From positions 18,655 through 82,654 of the forward strand of contig CAVYJK010000012.1 in NCBI GenBank assembly GCA_963768765.1: a stretch of 64,000 bases of DNA, read 5' to 3'. This stretch comes from DASWLF01 sp963768765. Lineage in GTDB: Bacteria; Desulfobacterota; Desulfobaccia; Desulfobaccales; 0-14-0-80-60-11. The notes under the pieces were generated by a model. That model saw nothing but the letters and a program-made list of their open reading frames with translations, was not told the origin of the DNA and did not search any database. This document shows positions 17,434-25,638 of this stretch, in pieces. Every line of letters starts with the position of its first letter. Within the stretch, counting starts at the first letter, position 1. The position numbers were made by a program, and so were the translations under genes.

Positions 17434-18141
17434 TTAAATGGAAAATATGGATATTTCAGTAGGTTTTTTCAATACCTGAAGAACTGCTCGATATTTCAAT
17501 TTTTGGGCCTCATTATATTTTTTTTCAAATTTATTTATTTCGGCAGGCTTAATCAAATTCCAATAGTAATAATAATGCTCTTTCTTCTTTTTAATCATAT
17601 TTTTTATATAATCGGAAATCGTTGATGTTTCCAAGCAACTTATAATATTCTGGGGTAAATTTTTTTTAATTATTCGGCATTGTCCAGGCTGTATTTTTGG
17701 TGTTCCCTTTTCATTATCTAAGTAGGCATTAACATAGGCATAACCGTGTAAAAGGTTTTTATCAATGCCTTCAAATTCAATCCGTTCTTCATAATCAAAC
17801 TTTCCAAATGCGATTGAACTTGTTAACATGAAATTAGCATTGATCATCTCTTTGTTTATTTGCTGTATGACAACAAGCATATCAATTAAGTGACTGATTT
17901 TATCGCATGATTGATAGCTTCCATTGCCTTCTCTTACAAATAATATGCCAGCATCTGATATGAATAATCCTTCCACCATAATATTATTATCTCTATTTTG
18001 GTTCTTTAATGAATCGTATCCAATTTGATAAAATTTGTCCAATGCCTTTAATGCCTCTTCAGCGTTTCTCATTAATTCTTTAAAACCAGAAATATCTAGC
18101 CAAGCGACAAAAGTTTTACCATGAAAAGTTCTAATAGTCAT
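17434..18141 (-). CDS. Nucleotide-cyclase-fold hypothetical protein, AT-rich
   Basis: A 235-residue protein in AT-rich DNA. Its N-terminal two thirds follow the class III nucleotide cyclase pattern: VAWLDISGFKELM (Asp16 where the first metal Asp sits), VEGLFISDAGILF (Asp63, matching the second metal Asp), SSIAFGKFDY (the strand usually reading R-x-G-I-x-x-G) and GYAYVNAYLDNEKG (the usual G-x-x-V-N-x-A-x-x-L). The C-terminus is Lys-rich and helical. No membrane, HAMP or effector domain is attached. It could make a cyclic nucleotide as in stand-alone defence cyclases, or be a degenerate relative; no effector gene lies beside it. Confidence 0.55.
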   Translation of the reverse strand: MTIRTFHGKTFVAWLDISGFKELMRNAEEALKALDKFYQIGYDSLKNQNRDNNIMVEGLFISDAGILFVREGNGSYQSCDKISHLIDMLVVIQQINKEMINANFMLTSSIAFGKFDYEERIEFEGIDKNLLHGYAYVNAYLDNEKGTPKIQPGQCRIIKKNLPQNIISCLETSTISDYIKNMIKKKKEHYYYYWNLIKPAEINKFEKKYNEAQKLKYRAVLQVLKKPTEISIFSI

Positions 18142-18152
18142 TTATTTTTCCT

Positions 18153-19539
18153 TTATTCTTGTTCAAAGTGTAGATGTTTTATAAATACCCGCAAATTAGT
18201 AAGTCCGGACCCATCTGGTGGATTTTGAAATCTTTTGCTCGCGGGCGCGTCCTTCAGGCCAGCGATGCCCGGGCCCCCCAGGACCCCGGGGGCTTCTTGG
18301 CCGCCCAGGAACAGGGGTGCATAGAAGAAGTAGAACTTGTCCACCAGTTTCTGCTTGAAGAAGGCGCCCAGGACTTCTGCGCCGCCTTCCACCAGCACGC
18401 TTTGCACCTGGCGGCGGCCCAGGAGCTTCAGCAGGGGCTTCAGGGCGACGCGGCCACCACCCGGGCCGGATTCGTCCCCGCCCGCGGCCGGTAAGACCAG
18501 GACTTCGGCCCCCAGGTCCTTAAGGGCTTTGAACTTTTCTTTGGGGGCCGCTTCGGTGCAAGCCACCCAGGTAGGAGCGGGCGAATCCAGGTGCAGGAGC
18601 CGGGCTGTCAGCGGCAGGCGCAGTCGGCTGTCCAGGAGGATGCGGATGGGATCTTTGAAAAGACGGTTTTCGGTAAATTCGAGAAATTGGCGGCTCTCCC
18701 TGGTTTGCTCTGAAAGAACAGCCGGGGGCGGCTGTGCCACATTTTTGAAGGGCTCTCCCTCACCATGCACAGGCGGGACGCCTGTGCCACCATAAACATA
18801 TGGGATTGGGGGAGGGGGTTTGGGGGAGAGGGCAGGGGGTTCCCACAGGCGAGACGCCTGTGCTACCTGCCCCTGGCCCTCTCCCCCAACCATCTTCCGC
18901 CCTCCACCCAGCCGCACCGTCAACTGCGGGTCGTCGGCGAGAATAGTTTCTATCCCCACCAGGATGGCGTCGCATTCATGGCGCAGGCGGTGGCCGAAGG
19001 CCCGGGCGGCTTCCCCGGTGAGCCACTGGCTTTCGCCGGTGTGAGTGGCGATCTTCCCGTCCAGGGAGCAGGCCGCCTTGGCGATGACGAAGGGCAGCCC
19101 CGTCTCCACCCACTTGAACCAGGCTTCGTTCAGACGCCGGGCCTCCGCGGCCAGCAGCCCCGGGGACACCTCCACCCCGTTGGCGGCAAGGAACGCCGCG
19201 CCATTGCCGGCAACCAGGGAGTTGGGGTCCCGGGTGGCCAGGATGACCCGACCCACCCCGGCTGTCAAGTATGGCGCGGGTGCAAGGAGGGGTGCGGCCC
19301 TGGTGGTTGCAGGGCTCCAGGGTGACGTAGAGGTCGGCCCCCCGGGCGGCGTCGCCGGCCCGGCGCAAGGCCTCCACTTCGGCGTGAGGCGCCCCGGCCC
19401 GGCGGTGATACCCCCGGCCCACGATCTTACCGTCTTTCACCACCACCGCGCCCACCATGGGGTTGGGGGAGACCCAGCCGGCCCCTTTGGCCGCCAGCCT
19501 TAAGGCCAACTTCATGTAAGTTTCGTCAATGGAATTCAT
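18153..19539 (-). CDS. ribD: Riboflavin biosynthesis deaminase/reductase, with repeat insertion and frameshift
   Basis: The deaminase half starts at 19539: YMKLALRLAAKGAGWVSPNP, HAEVEAL (His52, Glu54) and PCNHQGRTPPC (zinc Cys77, Cys86). Near 19268 one extra G moves the frame, and TAGVGRVILATRDPNSLVAG continues. The reductase half has KAACSLDGKIATHTGESQWL, GIETILADDPQLTVRL, IRILLDSRLRLPL and SVLVEGGAEVLGAFF. Between LTVRLGGGR and KDPIRILLDS lies an extra segment of about 78 residues encoded by intergenic-type repeats. The enzyme performs the second and third steps of riboflavin synthesis. Confidence 0.88.
18661..18896. repeat. Repeat elements inserted in frame within ribD
   Basis: About 236 bases holding a GCCGGGGGCGGCTGTGCCAC element, a full REP-like palindrome (18766-18791, CACAGGCGGGACGCCTGTG), a G-rich GGGGGAGGGGGTTTGG element and a second REP-like copy (about 18845-18866). 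All have counterparts between genes elsewhere in the window. The ribD frame stays open across it, reading VAQASRLWEPPA and GGTGVPPVHGEG. Confidence 0.85.
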
Positions 19540-19546
19540 AAAAAAG

Positions 19547-19678
19547 ATTCACCACAGAGGCACAAAGGGCACAGAGATTCACAGAGATATATAGAGATAT
19601 TTTTTAAAGTGACGGGTTTACCCCGCCACTTTAAATCATTTTTCTCTGTGTCCTTTGTGTCCCTGTGGTGAGAATATT
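19547..19678. repeat. Inverted CACAGAG-type repeat, second copy
   Basis: Arms ACCACAGAGGCACAAAGGG and its near complement (CTTTGTGTCCCTGTGGT) flank a centre with ATATAGAGATA. Same family as 6181-6290. It fills the space between ribD and nrdR. No FMN riboswitch motif was found before ribD. Confidence 0.75.
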
Positions 19679-20152
19679 TTATTCGCCCTTCTCTTCCTTC
19701 CGGCTGGCCAGGAGGTGGCGGATTTCTTCCATGAAGTCGGTGGCGTCGGTGAAGTGGCGGTAGACCGAGGCAAATCTGACGTAGGCCACTTCGTCCCACT
19801 GCCTGAGCTGCGCCATGACCCGTTCGCCTATCCAGGTGGAGACGATTTCCCGCATGCCGCTCTCCAGCATCTCCCGTTCCAAGGCGTCCAGGAAGTTTTC
19901 GATGGCGTCGATGGAAACGGGGCGCTTTTCGCAGGCCTTGGTGATGCCCTCGTAGACCTTGGAGCGCTGAAAGGGTTCCCGGCGCTCGTCTTTCTTGATG
20001 ATGAGGGGCATGGTCTCTTCCACCTGTTCATAAGTGGTGAAGCGCCGGTGGCAGTGGAGGCATTCCCGCCGCCGCCTTATGGCGTTGGCCTCCCGGCTGG
20101 GGCGGGAATCGATGACCTTATTGTTGGTGCTGCGGCAATAGGGGCAGCGCAT
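19679..20152 (-). CDS. nrdR: Transcriptional repressor NrdR
   Basis: A 157-residue regulator of ribonucleotide reductase genes. The N-terminal zinc ribbon begins MRCPYCRSTNNKVIDSRPS and continues RRRECLHCHRRFTTYE; the ATP-cone follows (IIKKDERREPFQRSKVYEGI). Start taken at the ATG giving MRCPYC, the standard NrdR start; a TTG five codons upstream is less likely. It lies between glyA and ribD, a very common neighbourhood. NrdR binds NrdR boxes upstream of nrd operons, none of which is in the window. Confidence 0.94.
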   Translation of the reverse strand: MRCPYCRSTNNKVIDSRPSREANAIRRRRECLHCHRRFTTYEQVEETMPLIIKKDERREPFQRSKVYEGITKACEKRPVSIDAIENFLDALEREMLESGMREIVSTWIGERVMAQLRQWDEVAYVRFASVYRHFTDATDFMEEIRHLLASRKEEKGE

Positions 20153-20271
20153 GACATTATTTTCCAATAAAAAGCGTTAAATAGCAAATGGTACCAGGTT
20201 GAGCTTATGAAGTGAGGAAATCTTCCGGGTTGCAGGGTCGTAGGCGCTGGGGTTTTAGGAGTAAGGTGGGC

Positions 20272-20306
<35 letters not shown>

Positions 20307-20308
20307 TA

Positions 20309-21601
20309 TTAAAGGCGCGCCGCCTGAGGCGACGAGGGACTTTCCAGCAGCCATTCGTCCGCGAACAGGGGGAAGCTGTGACACAGGTCCCGCACCTGGG
20401 CCTCCAGCTTGAGCAGAAGGGCCTTGTCCTTGGGTGCACTCAAGGCCTGGTGCATGAAGTCGGCGATGACTTCCATCTCCGGTTCCTTCATGCCCCGGGT
20501 GGTCAGGGCCGGGGAGCCCACCCGGATGCCGCTGGTGATGGTGGGCGGCCGGAGGTCAAAGGGGATGGAGTTTTTGTTCACGGTGATGCCGGCCAGGTCC
20601 AGGGCCTCTTCGGCCTCCTTGCCGGTGAGCCCGGTGGGGGTGAGGTCCACCAGGATGAGGTGGGTGTCGGTGCCGCCGGACACCAGGCGGTAGCCGCGCT
20701 TCGTGAACTCCCGGGCCAGGGTGCGGGCGTTGGCCACGATCTGCTCCTGGTAGCGCTTGAAGGAGGGCGCCAGGGCTTCCTTAAAGGCCACGGCCTTGGC
20801 CGCGATGATGTGCATCAGCGGCCCCCCCTGCATGCCCGGAAAGATCTGGCTGTCCAGGGCCTTGCCGTATTGCTCCTGGGCCAGGATGAGGCCGCCCCGG
20901 GGCCCCCGCAGGGTCTTGTGGGTGGTGGAAGTGACAAAATCGGCCACCGGCACCGGGTTGGGGTGGACGCCCGCCGCGATCAACCCGGCGATATGGGCCA
21001 TATCCACCAGCAGATAGGCCTCCACTTCCCGGGCGATGTCGGCGAAGCGCTCGAAATGAAGCGCCCGGGGGTAGGCGCTGGCCCCGGCGATGATCATCTT
21101 GGGGCGGTGGGTGCGGGCCAGTTCCGCCACTTTGGCAAAATCGACCTCTTCCGTCTGCCGGTCCACCCCGTAGGTGACGGTGCGGTACAGGCGGCCGGAG
21201 AAATTTACCGGGGCCCCGTGGCTCAAATGCCCCCCATGGGACAGGTCCATGCCCATAATGGTGTCGCCCGGTTTGAGGAAAGAAAAATAGACCGCCATGT
21301 TGGCCTGGGTGCCGGAATGGGGCTGGACGTTGGCGAAGGGGGCTCCGAAGAGCTCTCTCACCCGGCTCAAGGCCAGCTTTTCCGCGGTATCCACGAACTC
21401 GCAGCCCCCGTAGAAGCGGCGTCCCGGATAGCCTTCGGCGTACTTGTGGGTCAGAATGGAGCCCTGGGCCTGGAGGACCGCGGCGCTGACGAAATTCTCG
21501 GAGGCGATCATCTCCAATTTATGCAGTTGCCGCTGCAACTCCCGCTCAATGACCGCGTAAATCTGGGGATCAGTGCGGGCCAGGTCGTCCATGCAGTCCA
21601 T
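20309..21601 (-). CDS. glyA: Serine hydroxymethyltransferase
   Basis: A 430-residue PLP enzyme interconverting serine and glycine with tetrahydrofolate. Signatures in order: LEMIASENFVSAAVLQAQGS, NKYAEGYPG-type motif (THKYAEGYPGRRFYGG), PHSGTQANMAVYFSFLKPGD, MDLSHGGHLSHG, VDMAHIAGLIAAGVHPNPVP, and the PLP-binding TSTTHKTLRGPRGG. Length is normal. The start is within one base of the rpiB stop, so the two are translationally coupled in the order acpP-rpiB-glyA-nrdR-ribD. The C-terminus (SSPQAARL) is slightly long. Confidence 0.96.
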   Translation of the reverse strand: MDCMDDLARTDPQIYAVIERELQRQLHKLEMIASENFVSAAVLQAQGSILTHKYAEGYPGRRFYGGCEFVDTAEKLALSRVRELFGAPFANVQPHSGTQANMAVYFSFLKPGDTIMGMDLSHGGHLSHGAPVNFSGRLYRTVTYGVDRQTEEVDFAKVAELARTHRPKMIIAGASAYPRALHFERFADIAREVEAYLLVDMAHIAGLIAAGVHPNPVPVADFVTSTTHKTLRGPRGGLILAQEQYGKALDSQIFPGMQGGPLMHIIAAKAVAFKEALAPSFKRYQEQIVANARTLAREFTKRGYRLVSGGTDTHLILVDLTPTGLTGKEAEEALDLAGITVNKNSIPFDLRPPTITSGIRVGSPALTTRGMKEPEMEVIADFMHQALSAPKDKALLLKLEAQVRDLCHSFPLFADEWLLESPSSPQAARL

Positions 21602-22107
21602 TAATCGGCTCCTGATGGGGGGAGTATCCTTTGGGTCAGGCGCTCCAGGAGGTCCAGGCGCTCCTGGTGGCGGCCGCCCTCGAAGGGGGTAGTGAGCCAG
21701 GTGCGCACAATCTCTTTACCCAGGTCCGGCCCGATGACCCGCCCCCCCATGACCAGTAAGTTGGAGTCATTGTGGCGTCGACTCATCAATGCCGCATAGA
21801 TATCATGACAAAGGGCCGCCCGGATGCCGGGGAAGCGGTTGGCCACGATGCTCATGCCCAAGCCGGTGCCGCAGATCAGGATGCCGCGGCTGTGGGGCCG
21901 CGCCAGAATGGCGTCCACCACCTTTTTCCCGTACAGGGGGTAGTGCACCGATTCATCGGGGCTGGCGCAGCCTAGATCGACAACCGGGGCCTTGAGTTCC
22001 TGTAGAAGCTTGAAGATCTCTTTTTTCAGGTGATAGCCGGCGTGATCACAGGCGATGGCGATGATTTCCGGCTCAGGCTGCCCGGGCGGTAATGAAACTG
22101 ATGACAT
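21601..22107 (-). CDS. rpiB: Ribose-5-phosphate isomerase B
   Basis: A 168-residue sugar-phosphate isomerase (ribose-5-P to ribulose-5-P). IAIACDHAGYHLKKEI begins the fold, ILICGTGLGMSIVANRFPGI holds the active-site Cys, and HDIYAALMSRRHNDSNLLVM is typical. No later start is available, so the ATG lies 35 bases inside acpP; such overlap suggests coupling. RpiB beside glyA is a conserved arrangement in Desulfobacterota and Firmicutes. Confidence 0.93.
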   Translation of the reverse strand: MSSVSLPPGQPEPEIIAIACDHAGYHLKKEIFKLLQELKAPVVDLGCASPDESVHYPLYGKKVVDAILARPHSRGILICGTGLGMSIVANRFPGIRAALCHDIYAALMSRRHNDSNLLVMGGRVIGPDLGKEIVRTWLTTPFEGGRHQERLDLLERLTQRILPPSGAD

Positions 22108-22315
22108 CCTGGACGGTCCTCAGCTTTTCGGCTTCCTCATCGGCGATTTCCATGCCGAATTCTTCTTCCATGGCCATGATCAACTCCACCAGATCCAGGG
22201 AATCGGCCCCCAGGTCATCCACGAACACCGCTTCAGGGGTGACCTCGGAGCGATCCACGCCCAGTTTGTCCACGATGATGTCAATCACCTTTTCATCAAT
22301 TGCACCCATCGACAA
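22073..22315 (-). CDS. acpP: Acyl carrier protein
   Basis: An 80-residue acidic four-helix protein that carries acyl chains on phosphopantetheine. The attachment serine is Ser39 in DDLGADSLDLVELIMAMEEE. It lies directly downstream of fabG, as in most fatty acid operons, but fabF, usually next, is absent and rpiB follows with an overlap. A possible SD (AGGAGG) precedes the ATG. Confidence 0.95.
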   Translation of the reverse strand: MSMGAIDEKVIDIIVDKLGVDRSEVTPEAVFVDDLGADSLDLVELIMAMEEEFGMEIADEEAEKLRTVQDVISFITARAA

Positions 22316-22331
22316 GCATCCTCCTCATTTT

Positions 22332-23078
22332 TTAAACCATCAGCATTCCGCCATTGACATGGATCACCTGGCCGGTGATGTAAGCCGAGTCATCGGCAGC
22401 CAGAAAGGCCACGGCCCGGGCCACCTCCTCGGGGGTGCCGAAGCGGCTCAAAGGGATCAGGGCCAGCATCTGGGCCTTGGTGTTCTCCGGCAGGGCCTCG
22501 GTCATCTCGGTTTGGATGAAACCGGGGGCCACCGCGTTGACCGTGATGTTGCGGGAGGCCAGCTCCCGGGCCACGGTCTTGGTGAGCCCGATGAGCCCGG
22601 CCTTGGACGCCACATAGTTGGCCTGGCCGGGATTTCCCATCACCCCCACCACGGAGGCGATGTTGATGATGCGCCCATACCGCTGTTTCACCATGGCCTT
22701 GCTTGCGGCCCGGATGCAGTTGTAGGCCCCCTTGAGATTGACGGAGAGCACTGCATCCCATTCCTCTTCTTTCATGCGGACGATGAGGTTGTCCCGGGTA
22801 ATGCCGGCGTTGTTCACCAGGATGTCAAGGCGGCCGCTCTCTTTGATGATCCCGTCCACGGCGGCGCTCACCCTGGCGGCGTCGGCCACGTTGAATTCCA
22901 CCAGGTGGGCCGCCGCCCCCCGGGCTTTCACCTCCTGTTGGGTGGCAGCCGCGTCTTCTCCCAGGGCCACGTCATTTAGATAGATGGTCCAGCCGGGACG
23001 GGCCAGGGCCAGGGCGATGGCCCGCCCGATGCCCCGGGCGGCGCCGGTTACTAAAGATACTCGGTTGGTGTCGTTCAT
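22332..23078 (-). CDS. fabG: 3-oxoacyl-ACP reductase
   Basis: A 248-residue short-chain dehydrogenase that reduces 3-oxoacyl-ACP with NADPH. The nucleotide-binding TGAARGIGRAIALALA is at the N-terminus, NNAGITRDNLIVRM in the middle, and the catalytic Ser-Tyr-Lys around ASVVGVMGNPGQANYVASKA. The following KTVARELASRNITVNAVAPG and the closing IHVNGGMLMV are standard FabG. It sits upstream of acpP. The upstream neighbour is etfA, not the usual fabD. Confidence 0.93.
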   Translation of the reverse strand: MNDTNRVSLVTGAARGIGRAIALALARPGWTIYLNDVALGEDAAATQQEVKARGAAAHLVEFNVADAARVSAAVDGIIKESGRLDILVNNAGITRDNLIVRMKEEEWDAVLSVNLKGAYNCIRAASKAMVKQRYGRIINIASVVGVMGNPGQANYVASKAGLIGLTKTVARELASRNITVNAVAPGFIQTEMTEALPENTKAQMLALIPLSRFGTPEEVARAVAFLAADDSAYITGQVIHVNGGMLMV

Positions 23079-23269
23079 CTCATTAAACCAGGATTGCCGT
23101 AACCGCCTCCGCCTGCCGATTCAGGGTCCCTAAATGTGATTACATAAAACGAATTTCAAGAAATTGAAAGAGGTTTATGATACTTTTTTTCACATTCCCC
23201 GGCCCGGCCGCGCCGTCTGGAGGGACATCGGCCGCCCGCGGCTGGACCGCGATATTGCCGCCCTTGCTC

Positions 23270-24466
23270 TCACAAACCGCGGTCCTTCTTGATCTGCTGG
23301 ATCAGGGCCGGGACGATTTCGAACAGGTCCCCCACCAGCCCCACGTCGGCCACCCGGAGGATGGGCGCCTGGGGGTCCTTGTTGATGGCCACGATGAAAT
23401 CGGAGGACTGCATCCCCACCAGGTGCTGGGCCGCGCCGGAGATGCCGCAGGCGATGTAGAGCTTGGGGGAGACGGTCTTGCCGGTCTGGCCGATCTGATG
23501 GGGGTAGGATATCCAGCCGGCGTCCACCGCGCCGCGGGTGGCGCCCACCGCGCCCCCCAGGAGGTCCGCCAGCTCCTCCAGCAACCGGAAGTTCTTGGCC
23601 TCTTTCAAGCCCCGGCCGCCGGCGACGATAACCTCCGCGGTGTTCAAGGGAACGCGCTCCTTGATTTCGGCCACGGTGGCTACAAAACGGCTGCGGGCCG
23701 GCGCCGCCAGGGCGGCCACTTCCACCGGGAGCACCACTCCCTTAGGTTCGGTCTCCGGGGGCCGCGCCTTGAAGACCCCGAGGCGGGCCGTGGCCATCTG
23801 GGGATAGGTGCGGGGCGTGATGATGGTGGCCATGATGTTGCCGCCGAAGGCCGGGCGGGTCTGGAGCAGCAGGCGGTTTTCCGGGTCGATGGCGAAGGCG
23901 GTGCAGTCCGCGGTGAGGCCGGTCTTCAGGGCCGCGGCCACCCGGGGGATGAAGGCCCGGCCCAGATAGGTGGCCCCGGCCAGGATGATCTCCGGCTGAA
24001 ACTTTCGGGCCAACTCGGTCAGGGTCGCGGCATAAGTCTCTTCCAGGAAGTCCTTGAGGCCCGGATGCTCGGCCAGGTAGACCTTGTGGGCCCCGGCGGC
24101 CAACAGGGCCGGGGGCAGGTCCGCCACCCGGTCCCCGAGGAGCACCGCGGCCACCGGCGTTTTTAGCTCCTCGGCCAGTCGCCGGGCTTCCCCCAGGAGT
24201 TCCAGGGTCACGGGCGCCAGAACGCCGTGCCGCTGCTCGGCAAAGACCCAGACCCCGTCCGGGGGCACCCCGGGGCGGGGAGCCGGGGCCTCGGTCGCCG
24301 GCAAGGCCAAAGCCTCCACCTCGCAGACCTCCACGCAGGCGCCGCACAGGTTGCAACCCTCGCCAATAACCAGGGTCTCGCCCTCCAGGCGCAGGACCGC
24401 GAAGGGGCACACTTCCACGCACTGGCCGCAGGCAATGCATTTTTCGGAGTAAAAGATCAGGCTCAT
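23270..24466 (-). CDS. etfA: Electron transfer flavoprotein alpha subunit with N-terminal ferredoxin domain
   Basis: A 398-residue protein. The first 60 residues hold two 4Fe-4S motifs, CIACGQCVEVCPFAV and CNLCGACVEVCEVEA; the ETF alpha domain follows (VWVFAEQRHGVLAPVTLELL), ending in the FAD domain with GGRGLKEAKNFRLLEELADL, QIGQTGKTVSPKLYIACGIS and SSDFIVAINKDPQAPI. ETF carries electrons from acyl-CoA dehydrogenases. The extra clusters are typical of anaerobes and suggest exchange with ferredoxin or a membrane FeS oxidoreductase. etfB lies upstream in the same direction, separated by a methyltransferase gene. Confidence 0.93.
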   Translation of the reverse strand: MSLIFYSEKCIACGQCVEVCPFAVLRLEGETLVIGEGCNLCGACVEVCEVEALALPATEAPAPRPGVPPDGVWVFAEQRHGVLAPVTLELLGEARRLAEELKTPVAAVLLGDRVADLPPALLAAGAHKVYLAEHPGLKDFLEETYAATLTELARKFQPEIILAGATYLGRAFIPRVAAALKTGLTADCTAFAIDPENRLLLQTRPAFGGNIMATIITPRTYPQMATARLGVFKARPPETEPKGVVLPVEVAALAAPARSRFVATVAEIKERVPLNTAEVIVAGGRGLKEAKNFRLLEELADLLGGAVGATRGAVDAGWISYPHQIGQTGKTVSPKLYIACGISGAAQHLVGMQSSDFIVAINKDPQAPILRVADVGLVGDLFEIVPALIQQIKKDRGL

Positions 24467-24665
24467 TTTAATACAGTTTTCGGTTTTCGGTGGGGCGGGC
24501 CTCCGTGCCCGCCGACATTATGTAGGGCGGGCATCGCCCGCCATATACAAAACCAGGTAGCACAGGCGTCCCGCTTCTGCCGGCGCAGGCTAAAGCCTGC
24601 GGCTACCGGAATATATTATTTTTCTGGTTCCCAAGCTGAGCTTGGGAACCAGAATGGGTAACAAA
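24467..24665. repeat. Repeat block upstream of etfA
   Basis: Holds a short TTTTCGG heptamer run (24475-24493), a GGCGGGC palindrome pair, a partial REP-like copy (24560-24574), a GCAGGCTAAAGCCTGC palindrome (24585-24600) and GGTTCCCAAGCTGAGCTTGG-type hairpin (24626-24650). Confidence 0.7.
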
Positions 24666-25406
24666 TTATCTATCAACTGTTCTTAATATTTGGGTCTTTT
24701 TCTTCAAGGTTCTGATGGTCAGATAGATGATCAGGCTGACGGTGAAAATCATTAGCCAGGCTTGGTCTAAAACCAAGGTTCCCCTTTGCAGGCTGTCCCG
24801 GATAATTGCTAAGGCAGTAAATGAGGCTATGGTGGCAAAGAAGGAGGAATACTCCCGCTTCAGCGCCGATTTCCAGGAAAACGACAGCTCCGGCGGCCGC
24901 CAATTCTTCAGCCTGGGAATAATGGCCGGGGTGGTGGCGGCCCAATCCAAGAAGGTGGCCCCGAATTTTTCCCGCAAAAACTTCTCTTCGGCAAAGATGA
25001 TTCTTTCATAGAATACGATGAAGCACAGAATGACGATTATCGTCGCCCACCAGACTTTAATAAACAGGGACAATCCCAGCCAGATAATGAAATTCCCCAG
25101 GTAAAGGGGGTGCCGCACCAGGGAATACATCCCCGAGGTATTCAGGGAATCCGCCACCTGCCCCCGGGTGTTGCGGCCCGAGGTGCCCCGGGGCGCAAAG
25201 CCCACGGTGAAGAAACGGATACCCAGGCCGGCCATGGAGACCAGGAGGCAGCCCATTTGCCACAGCCGGTCGGGGCGGGGCGATGTTGCGGGATAGGGCT
25301 GGCTCAACAAGGCCAAGATAAATAAAGCCCCCATGAAGAGCGGCAGATAACTGCGCCAGCGAAAAAACCGGTTGCCGAGGTTTTCAAACTCTTCTTGTAG
25401 GGCCAT
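24666..25406 (-). CDS. Isoprenylcysteine carboxyl methyltransferase family membrane protein
   Basis: A 246-residue membrane protein with about five hydrophobic segments. The family motif is in YSLVRHPLYLGNFIIWLGLS, followed by RIIFAEEKFLREKFGATF, the pattern of the ICMT/PEMT methyltransferase fold that uses S-adenosylmethionine. The substrate is unknown; bacterial members methylate lipids or act on other membrane compounds. It is inserted between etfB and etfA, which are normally adjacent. Its start is immediately downstream of a heptamer array on the minus strand. Confidence 0.78.
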   Translation of the reverse strand: MALQEEFENLGNRFFRWRSYLPLFMGALFILALLSQPYPATSPRPDRLWQMGCLLVSMAGLGIRFFTVGFAPRGTSGRNTRGQVADSLNTSGMYSLVRHPLYLGNFIIWLGLSLFIKVWWATIIVILCFIVFYERIIFAEEKFLREKFGATFLDWAATTPAIIPRLKNWRPPELSFSWKSALKREYSSFFATIASFTALAIIRDSLQRGTLVLDQAWLMIFTVSLIIYLTIRTLKKKTQILRTVDR

Positions 25407-25638
25407 GTCTCAGGAGCTATCAGCGGTCAGCGTTCAGCTATCCGCAAAGATCAAACGCCAAATGTAGGATGGGCGCCGCCCACCTTTAACCGCAGTTCAA
25501 AACCCTGCCCAAGCCGGAGCTTTGGACAAAATGGCGTTCCCAAGCAGGAGCTGGGGAACGAGAGTAAAATCGTAATATCCAAGGTAGGGGCGGGTTTTAA
25601 ACCCGCCCCTACCGGACTGGCTTTAAAGAATGGTTATC
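25407..25638. repeat. Heptamers and palindromes between etfB and the methyltransferase
   Basis: A heptamer array (25412-25444: AGCTATC, AGCGGTC, AGCGTTC, AGCTATC) lies against the methyltransferase start. Further on are a CGTTCCCAAGCAGGAG hairpin (25537-25562) and a perfect GTAGGGGCGGGTTTT palindrome (25584-25612), which recurs at 44844-44872. Confidence 0.75.

Noticed and set aside
19540..19680. FMN riboswitch upstream of ribD
   Set aside because: The spacer consists of a dispersed inverted repeat; no RFN-element motifs are visible, and ribD is probably in the nrdR operon.
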